DNA of 64,000 nucleotides, from positions 1 through 64,000 of the forward strand of contig JACEFZ010005131.1 of the NCBI GenBank assembly GCA_014155875.1. The letters run 5' to 3'. Each line of letters starts with the position of its first letter. Position 1 is the stretch's first letter. Below are positions 1-11,300 of this stretch, piece after piece. The notes below the pieces were generated by a model that worked only from the letters and a program-made list of their open reading frames with translations, did not search any database and was not told where the DNA came from. The DNA comes from Cepaea nemoralis. Taxonomy: Eukaryota; Mollusca; Gastropoda; Stylommatophora; Helicidae. A program made the position numbers and the translations under genes.

Positions 1-599
1 GCCTGCTTTACTTTAAGAATTAACCAGTTTTGACCACAACAATGTGTAATGTTGTGAAAAAACACCCGAGTCATTACCCGGGTGGGCCCTCCCGAAAGAG
101 TTCAGAAATGTAAAAGGTCGAAACATTATGGAAAAGGGTCCTCTTATGACGATCTGAAACCTCCGCCAAGCTTGCTCCGCGGCGGAGTTTTATCACGAAT
201 AAAGCAGCCTGGACAGAAAGAGTGCTACTTAAAGCTTGCCATGTAACGAATTCACCAAAGAAAACACACTGTCTCAACGGGTAGCGGACAAAAAAACACA
301 AAAAAAACAGTGACAAGACAATAATGATGTTGCAAAAAAGAAATGGAAAATATAATAGGGGCAATATCAACCATTGTAAACAAGCAGACACACAAGGTTG
401 TGGCTCGGAAACGTCAAAAGGAGATCGATATAGAAGATAGGAGGTGGCAGTTGGAGAGTAAAGTAGAGACAACTAGAGAGCTGTTGATGGACATTTAAAT
501 AGAACCCGGGCTAGAGTAAAAGGGCAGAATGAAAGTGCGGAGAAAGACTGTAGGGTCGGACAGACAATGAAAAGATGGTGTCTGGTGGCTAAGAGGAGT
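1..599. other. No gene recognised (mirrored at about 29,130-29,731)
   Basis: AT-rich unique-looking sequence with short homopolymer runs. I recognise no protein family in either strand. It is copied at the outer end of the right arm. Confidence 0.5.
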
Positions 600-609
600 C
601 AAAGTTCAC

Positions 610-825
610 CCCTTCGTGTTGTACTCGTGGTGAAGTGGTCAGACGGTCTGCCTTGCGCATTGAAGGCGTGGTTTCAGCTAGAACGACTGCATTGTGTTGA
701 CCTCGAGTGCAATGTTTCCCGAGGTCATTGTTGGAATTACGGAGTTCGTGTGCTGTGCGAGGCGCTCGACAGGTGGCTGGCGTTCGTAGGGAGAGACCTC
801 AAGCCAGGTGGGGCAAACCGTTACA
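610..825 (+). mobile_element. tRNA-derived SINE copy (left arm)
   Basis: A pol III A-box-like TGGTGAAGTGG lies near 630, and the downstream body ends in GGAGTTCGTG..GTGCGAGGCGCT. That body motif recurs near 37,620 (minus), 41,080 and 63,650, which defines a dispersed family. The mirrored copy is at about 28,920-29,120 on the minus strand. It is decayed, with no convincing B-box in this copy. Confidence 0.6.
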
Positions 826-2055
826 GTGGAAAGGATGAAGACCGGATGAGACAAGACAAGATGATATCAGACAGGATGAGATAAGACAGGGTAAGATAAG
901 GCAGTGTGAGATAAGACTGGATGAGATAAGACATGTTGAAATAAGATGGGATAAGTTAGATGAGATAAGAGAGAAGACAAGGTGAGCTAAGGCAGAATGA
1001 GATAAGGCTGGATAAGATAAGACAAGGATGTGACAAGACAAGGTGAGATAAGATAAGTATGAGATAAAAAGGATGAGACAAGATGAGATAAGACACGATG
1101 AGATAATACAAAATGAGATCAAACTGGATGAAATAAGACAGGATGAAATAATACAGGATAAGATAAGACAGGATTAGATAATACAAAATGAGATAAGACA
1201 ACTGAGATAAGGATGATGAGATAAGGTTGATGAGACAAGATAAGATGAGATAATAGGATGCAATAGGACAGGATGAGACAAGACATGATGAAACAAGACA
1301 CAACGAGATAAGACGGAATGAGCCAAGACACGATGCGGCAAAAAAACATGAGATAAAACAGGATGAGATAAGAGAATATTAGATAAGAGAGGATGAGATA
1401 AACAGGGTGAGATAAGACAGAAATAGAACAAAATGAGATAACAAAAGATGATATAATAGGATGAAATAAGATAAGATGAGATGGGTCAGGATGAAGGAAG
1501 TCAGGATGAGATAAGGCAATAGAGATTAAGACATGAAGAGATAAGAGAGAATAGGGAAAATAGAATGAGATAAGGACATGTTGAAACAAAACAAAATTAG
1601 ACAGTACAGGATGAAAAAAGAGAGGATGAGATAAGACATGTTGAGAGATAAGTCATGATGAGACAAGCCAAGATGAGGCAAGAAAAGATGAGATAAGACA
1701 GAATGAAATAAGAGAGGATTAGATAAGAAAGAATGAGATAAAACAGGATGAGACACGATGAGATAACGCAAGATGAGATAATAGGATGAAATAAGACAAG
1801 ATGAGTAAGACAAGACGAGAAAAGAGAGGATTAGATCAGATAGATTGAGATAGGACAGTATGAGACAAGACAAGAGGAGATAAGACAGGATGAAATAAGG
1901 ACAGGATTAGATAAGATTAGATCGATGTAAGACAGACTGAAATAAACGAATACAAAACAGAATAATATCAGATAAGATAGACTGAGATAGGATAGGCCGA
2001 AGATAGACAAGATGAGGTAAGACAAGACTCGTGAGATGAGATAAGACAGAACACT
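826..2055 (+). repeat. 15-bp GATA-rich satellite (left arm)
   Basis: Degenerate tandem array with a unit close to GATGAGATAAGACAG. Almost every unit carries AGATAAG, the core recognised by GATA-type zinc-finger factors. The plus strand is strongly purine-rich. Because the unit is a multiple of three, it yields long low-complexity frames of Leu, Ser, His and Ile on the minus strand that are not credible proteins. Confidence 0.9.
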
Positions 2056-2059
2056 GTTA

Positions 2060-2411
2060 GATGGGGTTAAAAATGTCGATACGGTAGACTATAATATTCC
2101 CTCCTCTCCCAACCCAAAAAAAAAAAAAAATAATACGGTATAGTAAAAAAAAAAAAAACACACATAGATACGGTGTAGTAAAATAAAACACGTAGGTATG
2201 TTTAGAAAAGTAAGAAATTTAGATTCCTTATAGTAATAAAAAAAGGTAAATAGGCATAGTAAAAAAAAAATAAAAATTGAACACAGTATAGTAAAATAAA
2301 AGAAATGTGTGATATGGTATAATAAAATAAAAACAATTACATTAGGTATAGTACAATTAAAAACGGTACAGTAAAATAAAACACATTAGACATGGTATAG
2401 TAAAACACCAC

Positions 2412-2442
<31 letters not shown>

Positions 2443-2490
2443 AAAAAAAAATTAGATGCGGTAAAGTAAAAATTAACAACAATTACATAC
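2060..2490 (+). repeat. AT-rich degenerate tandem repeat with a C22/A19 tract
   Basis: Roughly 28-30-bp units built on GGTATAGTAAAATAAAA. A C22 run at 2,411-2,432 passes directly into an A19 run at 2,433-2,451. Mirror at about 27,233-27,655, where it reads T19 then G23. No gene. Confidence 0.8.
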
Positions 2491-2600
2491 GGTATCAGAA
2501 AGCAATGGCAAACTACTGAGCGTAATCTTGCCAAGAAATCAACAATCAGCTGAAAGATGCTGGTTGTTGACAATGATGTCCTGTAAAGGATATGAGAACA
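2488..2600 (-). repeat. Dispersed repeat family A, copy 1 (left arm)
   Basis: Reverse strand reads approximately TACAGGACATCATTGTCAAC .. TTTCTTGGCAAGATTACG .. AGTAGTTTGCCATTGCTTTCTG. Related copies lie at 3,879-3,975, 35,515-35,765, 58,290-58,365 (minus), 58,485-58,700 and 59,965-60,190. Mirror at about 27,150-27,250 (+). No frame or ends are clear; possibly an old SINE or a LINE-linked tail. Confidence 0.6.
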
Positions 2601-2997
2601 ACAACAAAATAGTAAAATAAACAAATTTAGATATGTATAGTACAATAAACATATCGGATCCTCTTACATGCCTTGATGCGTTTTTGGGTATATAAAATAA
2701 AAAAAAATAATAAGTGCCACTGCGGGACCTACTGCAGATATGATGTGTATTAACAGCATCACATTTCGTAGGGTCTAGTGCGCCGAGGGGCAAGGTCTCC
2801 TATCGCTTTCATGCCATTTCAGCACAACACCCTAACCGTTGCATCAACTGTAATCGTTTGTAATGTGTGCATGGTTAAAATAACAGTATAGGGCGCTATT
2901 ACACGCTAGAGGCCTTCTGAGTATATGATGCTGGTCAACTATATTTATGACCAGTGATTCTCAAAATGTACCTTTTTGGGCAATGGACCCTTTTCAC

Positions 2998-3099
2998 ATC
3001 ACACACACACACACACGCACGCACGCACACACGCACACGCTCACACCACACGCACGCACGCACGCACCACACACACACACAGACACACACACACACAAC
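2998..3099 (+). repeat. CA/CGCA microsatellite (left arm)
   Basis: About 100 bp of alternating purine-pyrimidine CA dinucleotides with interspersed CGCACG, a composition prone to Z-DNA and slippage. Mirrored as GT/GTGCGT at about 26,634-26,735. The frames across it are artefacts. Confidence 0.9.
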
Positions 3100-3289
3100 G
3101 GGGACCAAGGAAAGGTAACATAAAATCATCTAATCACTGTTTGTGTCGGTTCAGCAGTCTATGTAAGAATGCGACACATGCGACAGCAGTTAGGACTCAA
3201 AGCTAGCAATAGAAGCAATGGTATTGAGTTCGTTGCCGTAGGCGTTCTTGAATACGTTTACGGATGTCTTTTGCGTGGCTGCTGGTTTT

Positions 3290-3775
3290 GCTAGTGACTG
3301 CCGTTTTTATCGATGATGAACTATGGTATCGAGGAGGACTTTTGTGTTGGCATTACTGGCGACATTAGTACAGTGAGGTGTTTATTTCCATCTGTTCGGG
3401 GTTGTTTTGTTGCGTGATCTAAATTTCGGATGGAAAAAAATGGCGTGGTGGCTAGAAAACATCTAGTACGGAACGGCAATATCTAGAAACGTCTAGACTT
3501 TGTGGGGGTGAACATCTGGTTGGGAAAGTGACTGCCAGTTCCACCGGGGTGTGACTGTACTGTTCGTAGAGGACTTTTGTGGTGATATTCTGGCGGTGGC
3601 ATTTTGCACAGTGTGCCTGAGCGGGCCGTTGTTTTTCGAGACTCTATCTTTCCACTTTTCACATGGGGCAGTGAGGAACACTTATGTGACATTCAATGGC
3701 ACGGGAACGGAGCATAAGGGGAAGACCATTTGCTGTGAGTTGGAACCGCGACTAACGACTAACGACTAGCGACTT
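3290..3775 (+). repeat. Diverged tandem dimer, ~235-bp unit (left arm)
   Basis: The block AGTGACTGCC .. GAGGACTTTTGTG .. ACAGTG occurs twice, starting near 3,293 and 3,527, with considerable divergence between units. It is mirrored at about 25,980-26,440. No protein family recognised. Function unknown. Confidence 0.55.
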
Positions 3776-3878
3776 TTGAGGAATCGTGAGTAAAACAATA
3801 TGATTATCAAAAGTGCTACCATGCTGGCCTTCAAAATGATCAGTAAATCTATAGCAAAAGCTTTGAAAAAATTAGCTG

Positions 3879-3975
3879 CCAATCATTTACAAGACATCGC
3901 AATCAACCACAACATTCAATGGGTGTTATTAAATTTCTAGACAATTGTATTTCCAGTAGTTACCATTTAAACATT
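3879..3975 (+). repeat. Dispersed repeat family A, copy 2 (left arm)
   Basis: Contains TTTACAAGACATCGCAATCA followed by CCACAACATTCAATGGGT and an AGTAGTTACCATT end. It aligns with the other family A copies. Mirror at about 25,757-25,855 (minus). Confidence 0.55.
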
Positions 3976-3984
3976 ATTGCGTCT

Positions 3985-4130
3985 TCTAGGGAAACTAAAC
4001 TACTTTGGTCATATGGGACGTGACAGTGGCTTGGAGAGAACAGCAATGGAAGGCGTGGTCATGGAAGTTGACGCTGGGTGGACCACTCGAAGATTTGACA
4101 CAGAAAAATTACAGACACCTTGGGTATGGG
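3985..4130 (+). pseudogene. LINE ORF2 C-terminal remnant
   Basis: A short conceptual translation contains LNYFGHMGRDSGLERTAMEG, the conserved C-terminal segment seen downstream of reverse transcriptase in RTE-like and related LINE ORF2 proteins (Y/FFGH followed by LERT and a basic linker). Only about 45 codons remain. The mirrored copy is at about 25,640-25,745 on the minus strand. It sits next to the family A repeat. Confidence 0.6.
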
Positions 4131-4330
4131 GCTGCATGAAGTTGAGTGACTAGCACATAGAAGGACACAGGACATTGCAACACCTGGGGTATGGGGGGTG
4201 CAGAAGCTGGGAAGTTGATAGCACATAGACACGGCATTGCTGACACCTTAGGGTATGGGGATGCATGTGGCTGCATGAGGTTGCATGAGTTGAAGAACGG
4301 CAGGGACGTGAGGCTTTCTGGCGCACCGTG
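4110..4330 (+). repeat. Short minisatellite, ~70-bp units (left arm)
   Basis: Three diverged units share ACACCTTGGGTATGGGG, a TGCATGAAGTTG-like segment and AGCACATAGA. Mirror at about 25,430-25,640. The frames across it are not convincing proteins. Confidence 0.65.
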
Positions 4331-4400
4331 AAGCAACAAGATCTGCAAGGCAGCTGTTACTTGATACGCCTGATTCTTTCTGAAACGACGGCATTCATAT

Positions 4401-7033
4401 TGAGACAGTATGCTTTCATTGTCTCTAGGCGCCTGAGTTTACTGGAAAGCATTAACTGGGATATTTTTGGTTCGACAAAGAGTTCACCGACCAGTAAAGT
4501 TCAAAATTAGTAGTGAGTGGCCGGGCAATGACTCTAGTGCAGCCCGCTGACCGACAGCTTTACCTCTCGTTGTTAGTAGAATAAGAAATTCAGGAAACAT
4601 GAAGCCGAACTTAGCATAGGAGCTGTCAAATGAGCAAGAAATACAACGGATTAGGCTAGATATATGGGAACGGACACGCCCAATGAACCAAACCAGGCGA
4701 AGGCAGAAAAGGTAAGGTCTTCGACCTCAAGCTATAACCTAGTAGGTGTCAAGGGATCTAGAATAAAGCGGATTAAGTAGAATTAATTATGTGGTACAGC
4801 TAAAAAATCTGATTGGGTAGCCCTTCGCGGCAAGGAGGAGCTATGTCACGTGATGCCAGAAAGAACCGCCAAATTAAGCGGTATATATATACGCGGGACA
4901 GAGAAGCATTTGAGGAGATAAGCGAGTTCTAGACAGCCGAGTGCAGATACTCGAAAGGCTGTTGAGACCAATAAGACTGTGGCAACTCTGGTCGGGCAGA
5001 TAAACCCGAGGACCAAAGAAAGCACGGACTTAAGTGTTGGAAAAAGAACCGCCCTAAAGAAACTATTGATTGCTACTGGCAATTGCAATCATTAAGGAAA
5101 GTCACACAAGACTAGAGTGGGCTAAGAGGACACACGTTTGATGGGATCATCCAGAGGACTGCGTCGAACAAAGTTGGAAGGAGCCTGACTTTATTGGAAA
5201 GTGACGAAATCATTCTGAGACGGGCGGTGATCAGACAAAAGCACCCGTAGGCAGGCGAGCAATTATCCACGGGACAGGACTCTTACGTAAGTTGGTTAAT
5301 TTTAATTAGAAATCTATTAGTCTGTAGTCGGGCGTGGGTAATGGTACTTAGGTTTAGGAAGCGTTGGCAAACTACAACTGACAGATAACGGGATTGACTG
5401 CGACGTTCTATAAGGAGGTAAAGAATACGTAACTGAATATTCAACCAAAACTCGCAGTGGCTAATTACGAAGTAGAGATATGAGCGCCGAAACCATGATA
5501 GGAGTGATTAGTTGCAAACGGTATTAGCGGCCTCAGAGGTACCCGATTTATTTCTTATAGAAATGTAAACACGGCGAGTACGAGACGCGACCACTAGGTC
5601 AAGCCATTCAATGAGGCCAGGTGAATACAGCGGATGAATGGACCGCGCTTGGAGCAAAGCCTGCAGATGAAAGAATGTGCTTGTATTGTTGTTGGCCGGG
5701 TAGAGTTGAATCGGGGTCAGACTGCGGCGGAGAAAGTAGAGCATACAACTGGTTAGCAGTACAACCTAAAAGTAGCGGGTTCGGACCTTCATGGAGAATC
5801 GGGGGTAAAAGGCTTAAATGGCTTTAATACTATAAGGCGAGATAGGGAAATAGAGAGGGTGAATAGATACATACAGACGCCGCACGAGGGGAGCTGAAGT
5901 CATTATTGATCAATTGCTATGTTTATGAGTGTGTTGATTGTTTTGTGATTAATGACAGGGGGAATTTATGTTGTTGAGAATGAATATATACATGCTGTGA
6001 AGACGATGATGGCTGCCAATGACAATGAGACATGGCGCCTAGTACATGTCACTGGTCGTAGTTGTGTTATCAGGCCTCGGGGACAAAAGTGTTGTTGTTG
6101 GGGTTTACCTGATGTAGTTGTTGAAATGTGACGACCAGTTATCAGCTGTTGTGTTATGTGTCTGGCGCGGGGAAACCCGGCCAGTGTGGGCAAGCGGATC
6201 AGGAGTTGTTGTTTAGGGTTGTCCCACTGCCGAATTATATGTGTCTGTCCGCTGTGGAAAGACTATCAGTGTCGGCGTGGGTATTGTATTAATGTCACAT
6301 GATTATTACACATGGTGAAGTGTTTGGGGATTTATGGGTTGATGTTGGCATCAGGGAACACTGGTTGGTGGTGTACGACCGCCCAGGCAGTGATGGAATA
6401 TCACTGACCCGATGTCAATACACATAGCTGAAGACAAGGGTGAGCAGTAGGTTGATGACACCCGATGATGCTGTTCACATAGTCAAGGGTGTCTTTTTGT
6501 TCAATTTTCAGGTTGTCGCTTGATCGATTGCCTGGGTAAACTAGTGGGCGGTCATTTGACGGTGGAAGTTGGTTGTGTGCATCCTTAGTAGATTTATATA
6601 CTTTCTTGTCAGACTTGCATACTTATTATTATATTCCCCTGATTGATATGTGACTAGTTATTGGTTTAATTGCGTGCAATTCCTTAGTTTGATGGTATTA
6701 TCTTGATGCTAGCTACTTGACAGCATTCTTCCATAATTGTTTGAATTGTTTACCGCACGACACTTTGTATACTTTGTAATGTCTTTTGAGAAGCAAATAA
6801 ACTTGATTCAGTGTTAGCTTATTCTTCTTAGTGCCTGTACTGTGCTTGTCGGTTAGGATAGTGTTGTATTCGTGACCTGCGTACCTGTATACTTGTGAGG
6901 TTGGTAGATAAAACCAAGGGTAATCACAAATCAGTGGTTATCTCTACAACCGGAAGACGGACAATCTTTATCTTTCAATTCCTTATTCTCTCCTCCACTT
7001 CTCTCTCTCATCTCTCATCTTCGTGCTATCACA
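4401..7033 (+). repeat. Gypsy-1 5' LTR (left arm)
   Basis: Starts TGAGACAGTATG and ends GCTATCACA, with TG..CA termini and an imperfect terminal inverted repeat (TGAGACAG against TGTGATAG). The same first ~1.2 kb recurs at 12,993. The 2,633-bp length is identical to the right-arm LTR (22,681-25,313), which supports both boundaries. It is very long for a Gypsy LTR. Confidence 0.9.
6593..6801 (+). promoter_or_regulatory. Candidate TATA box and poly(A) signal in the Gypsy-1 LTR
   Basis: TTTATATA at 6,593-6,600 and AATAAA at 6,796-6,801 are spaced as expected for a short R region near the LTR end. A second TATATATATA at 4,881-4,890 would imply an R region of about 1.9 kb, which is less likely. 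Start and end sites are inferred only. Confidence 0.4.
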
Positions 7034-7037
7034 AAAT

Positions 7038-7055
7038 TGGCGCTGCGGAACAGGA
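7038..7055 (+). other. Gypsy-1 primer-binding site (left arm)
   Basis: TGGCGCTGCGGAACAGGA starts 4 bp after the LTR terminus. The TGG start pairs with a tRNA 3' CCA end, as in LTR elements generally. I did not assign the primer tRNA. The right-arm equivalent runs from 22,676 on the minus strand. Confidence 0.7.
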
Positions 7056-7407
7056 TTCTTCCAAAGTAGCTTTTGTCTGCCTGCCTCAAAGTTAGGGTTG
7101 GAGACAGACTCACATACAAGTTGTTGTATTTAGTTGCTAGTTTATTGTTGTTAGTTTGGCAGTTGTAAGTGCTTTGTTCTATTAGGTCTACTAATCTTAC
7201 AGTTGTTCAGTAGGCTGTCAAAACTGTCAGTAGGAGTTTCTAGTAAGTCTACTCGGTTAGGGATTCTTGGTTTAAGCACACCCGGCAAACCCACTACACC
7301 GCAAGAGAAAAAATAAACCCAGAAGAAGCCGAAGCAGCAGAGTCAGTCCTGTCCGGAAGCGAGTCTAGTAAGTTTTTTCTAAAAAGATCTCAACGACGAT
7401 TACAAAC

Positions 7408-8379
7408 ATGACTACCAGAAATACACGCTCTGCAGCATTAGTCGAAAGCAGCGAAGGGGCGTCGGCCTCTGTGCAGGGCAATGTCGATTCTCACCCCACA
7501 GCATCGCCATGTGAACAAGTGAGATATGTAATAATGCCCACTCGAAAGAACATCAATACTTTCGGGGGCCCACACGGCCCCACTGTTAATGAGTATCTAC
7601 GGGAAATCCGTTCAGCGTTCAGAGCGGGCATGATGGGGACAGCTGACAAAGTTGACCTTATCATCGACACCATTTCACCGCACGTACACAGAGAGTTAAA
7701 GCTGCACACCTCTGAGAAGGACCCCGAAAAGATGTTGGAGGTATTAGCGACCATCTACGGCGACAAACGAACCCTCCAAGAACTAACGGCGACATTTTTC
7801 TCCACCAGACAAGGTAGCCGGGAGTCGATCGTCGACTTCTCACATAAATTGCACCGGGAATTCGAGGAGGTGGTCTGCGCACAAGAGAGACAGAACGTCT
7901 CACCTTTTCACGAGTCAATGCTCAGAGACCAGTTTGTCGCGCAGTTGAGAGACGATTTACCTCGGCAGATGATAAAAGAAAGGCTCATTGACGAGCCTTC
8001 CATGTCGTTTCTAGCTGCTCGTGATTGTGCAGTGCGATGGGCCAGCGCTAAACACACTCCGCAGACTGAGGTGTACAACGTTGAAGCCACGGTTGTGAAT
8101 CGTAACAACGACCACAGACAGCAGAGCACTGGGCATGGCCGAAACAACGAACAGAAGGGCATTCCAGCAGAAAATGACAGTAGGGGGTCACATGAACAGT
8201 CGGGCGAGGTAGATGAACTTAAGCGGGAGATGGCGCAGTTAAAAATGCAATTGTCGCATCTTGTGAACGGCCGGGGACAGCCCCAGCCAAGGTCCCAGAG
8301 ACAGCAAAAACAGATTCGTTGTGATCTTTGTGGCCGGGTAGGACATATTGCCAGATTTTGTAGGGCACATTTAAACTAG
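7408..8379 (+). CDS. gag: Gypsy-1 Gag polyprotein (intact, left arm)
   Basis: A 323-codon frame encoding the structural protein that forms virus-like particles and packages element RNA. The central part (about residues 60-200) has the helical, charged character of a Ty3/Gypsy retrotransposon gag domain, including a GSRESIVDFSHKLHREFEE-type segment. Residues about 265-285 are predicted helical/charged. The C-terminus has one CCHC zinc knuckle, CDLCGRVGHIARFC (C-x2-C-x4-H-x4-C), which binds RNA. The ATG at 7,408 has A at -3 and lies 370 bp after the primer-binding site. The frame ends in a stop immediately after a slippery heptamer. The right-arm copy is frameshifted, so this is the only intact Gag of this family in the window. 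Confidence 0.9.
   Translation: MTTRNTRSAALVESSEGASASVQGNVDSHPTASPCEQVRYVIMPTRKNINTFGGPHGPTVNEYLREIRSAFRAGMMGTADKVDLIIDTISPHVHRELKLHTSEKDPEKMLEVLATIYGDKRTLQELTATFFSTRQGSRESIVDFSHKLHREFEEVVCAQERQNVSPFHESMLRDQFVAQLRDDLPRQMIKERLIDEPSMSFLAARDCAVRWASAKHTPQTEVYNVEATVVNRNNDHRQQSTGHGRNNEQKGIPAENDSRGSHEQSGEVDELKREMAQLKMQLSHLVNGRGQPQPRSQRQQKQIRCDLCGRVGHIARFCRAHLN
8370..8376 (+). promoter_or_regulatory. -1 ribosomal frameshift site TTTAAAC (left arm)
   Basis: In the gag frame the sequence reads T TTA AAC followed at once by the TAG stop (8,377-8,379). This is a textbook X XXY YYZ heptamer. The pol frame is -1 relative to gag and is open through this point, so slippage would give Gag-Pol. Downstream GC-rich sequence (GAATCCCG .. 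CGGGAAGGTTC, with GCCGCGGC) could form a stimulatory stem. The site is identical in the right arm at 21,338-21,344. Confidence 0.8.
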
Positions 8380-11300
8380 AATCCCGTACAGCTACGAGTC
8401 AGGCCGCGGCGGGAAGGTTCAAGGACTCACCAATAAAAATGCTAGGCGAACGCCCAGAGACAATGATAAGCATTGACGGTAGAAACGTAAGATGTGTTCT
8501 GGACACTGGCTCACAAGTTTCCACGATTTCAGAGGAGTGTTTCAATAGACTTTTCAGACATTATAGGTTAGATGTAGATAAGTACATTAGATTAACATCA
8601 GCAAATGGCGTTTCAATACCATATTTAGGGTACATCAGTACCAGTGTGCAAATAGGGACTGATAGTGTTGATAGATGTGGAATTTTTGTTTTAAAGATTT
8701 GAGGGGCACCGAGAACAAAACGCCCTGTATATTAGGGATGAATGTACTCGCAGAGTTGCCAAATGTTAGCAGGTTTTTTCAGTTCAACAGGCCAGCAGAC
8801 AACAATGCAAGTGTTGACCTAGATCGGAAGAAAGTGTGGGTGACAGGAGAGGCCAGGACTCACATACCTGCCCGCTCGCTGGCTGTCCTGCTAGTTAGGG
8901 GTCGCGCGGGGTTAACAGACAGAACGGTCGTGTTCGAACCAGGCCAGAGATCCTTGACCACAAGGGTTTAATTCTGCCTTACTGCTTTACTAGGTTAGAG
9001 GGGGGCGTGTGCCAAATACAGATAGTTAACATGGGTGACGAAGATGTGTTTTTAGCGAGAGGTACTCAGGTGGGGGAGATATCTGATGCCACAATTGACC
9101 TGACTAGACATTTTAGAGTGGTAGGAACGCAACAAATAGAGTTGTCTGCTAAACCAGACAGTGGGAGCAGAGACCAGACAAGCCCCTTTTTGACTTGACT
9201 GAATTTGAGGGAAGCGATGAGGAAAGGATGCAACTTGAGGGACTGTTAGCAAAATACGACTGCCTATTCGCGAAAGATGACACCGACATTGGGTTTACTG
9301 ACAGGGTAACCCATAACATACTTTTGACGGATGAAGTCCCCATAAAACAGCCGTACAGGAGGATTCCTCCTGCCCTGTATCAAGAAGTGAAAGATCATTT
9401 ACAGGGATTGTTAGATAAGCAGATTATAAAGGAGAGCTGTAGTCCTTGGGCGTCTCCGATAGTCCTGGTCCGAAAAAAGGATGGCAAATTGAGAATGTGC
9501 GTCGACTACAGGGCCCTGAACATAAAACTAAAAAGGACGCATATCCACTTCCAAGGGTAGATGACTATTTAGATGCGTTAGGGGGCGCGAAATTTTTTTC
9601 TTCTCCTTGATTTAGCTAGCGGTTATTACCAGGTGGCGATGAATCCAGCAGACCAGGAAAAGACAGCGTTCACTACACCCTTGGGTTATATGAATATTCA
9701 CGACTTCCAATGGGACTGGCAAATTCAGCTAGTACATTCCAACGTCTAATGCAGTCGTCGCTTGCATGATTATATGTTTAAGTTACTTTTAGTTTACCTA
9801 GATGACATTCTTGTGTACTCCAGAGATTTTAGTGAACATTTAGTAAAACTAGAGGCCATATTTGATAGGATACAGGTGTTGGGATTGAAACTAAACCCAG
9901 CTAAATGCAATTTCTGCAGAAAAAGGTGCAATTCCTAGGCCATACTGTGTCTGCAGAAGGCATAGGAGCGTTAGAAGATAAGGTGCTGGCGATCCAAAAA
10001 GCTCCCATACCTAGAACGCAGACTGAGTTACGTTCATTTCTTAGGCCTGGCCAGTTACTATCGCCGGTTGTAGCCAAATTTGCCACACTAGCTAGGCACT
10101 CCATGATTAGTAGCTCAGCTAAACCAGCAGCACACAGATCCGAGAAAAAGAAGAAGAGTCCCATTCGGGCAGCTATGGTCTACAGAATTGCGACTGAGGC
10201 CTTTAACAAACTTAAAGAAGCCATAACGTCGACACTCATTACTAGGCTTTCCCAGACTTCACCCTCCCTTATATTTTAGAGTGTGACGCCTCATAACACT
10301 GGTCTGGGTGTTGTTTTGTCCCAATCCAGAATGGTAGCAAGAGAGTGTTAGCGTATGCTAGTCGTACTCCTCCGGCCCGTCGGAGAGGAATGCAAAAAGT
10401 AGTTCGAAGTTAGAACTTTTGTGTTTTAAAATGGGCATTAACGGAAAAATTCCGTGGCCTCCTTTTAGGTGGACATACTGAGATTTACACTGACCAATGA
10501 TGAATTTAACGATGGGGCTACAAAGCGGAACACTGGGTGCCATTGAGCAAAGGTGGATTGCCCAAATGTCTATGTTTGATTATGTAATAAAACACAGGCC
10601 TGGGCGGATTAACGGTAACGCTGATTACTTGTCTCGATTCCCGCTGGAAGAACCGGGGGGAAGACGACGAAGAAGAGGGCGACATCGCCATTTGCAGTGT
10701 TGCAGCAACATGCATTCCGCCAGCCCTAGGACTATCTGGTACTGTTGATAGCCGTCCAACGGCAGATTTTAATGTAGAAAATGCTGATGTGTTTTTTAGA
10801 ATGCCTTGATGTAAATAATGTTGATGAATGTTCAAAATTATGCCTTGATGTAAATATGATTGGTGGGGTTGGTGTGGTGGAAGCTGCTGCTAGGACAGCA
10901 GAGTGTTTTAATGTCCTTCCCACACACACCTTGCCGTCTTACTCAACGGAGGATATGGTGAGATTGCAGCAAAATGATGTAAATATTAATGCAGTATTTG
11001 ATGTTGTATCGCGTAAACTTGTGTTGTCAAATGAATCTATGAAAAGGTTGCCACCATCAGACGAGAAGTGGATGAGGCAGCGTAAGAAGTTATGTGTATT
11101 AGATGGGTTGCTGTATAGGAAAATCAAGGGGACAGGTAGGACAGAGTTGCTGCAATTAGTGGATACCGGAGATACTGCGGCTAAGGATACTGGAGTCAGT
11201 TCATAGCGTAGGGCATCAGGGGAGAGATAGGATGATAAATATTTGAAGAGCAGGTGTTTCTGGGTAGGGATTACTGCAGATGTAGATAAATTCTGTAGAA

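Noticed and set aside
799..2025. Long minus-strand frames rich in Leu, Ser, His and Ile (and mirror 27,708-28,741)
   Set aside because: They follow from a 15-bp satellite whose unit is a multiple of three and poor in stops. All frames look alike and no domain is present.
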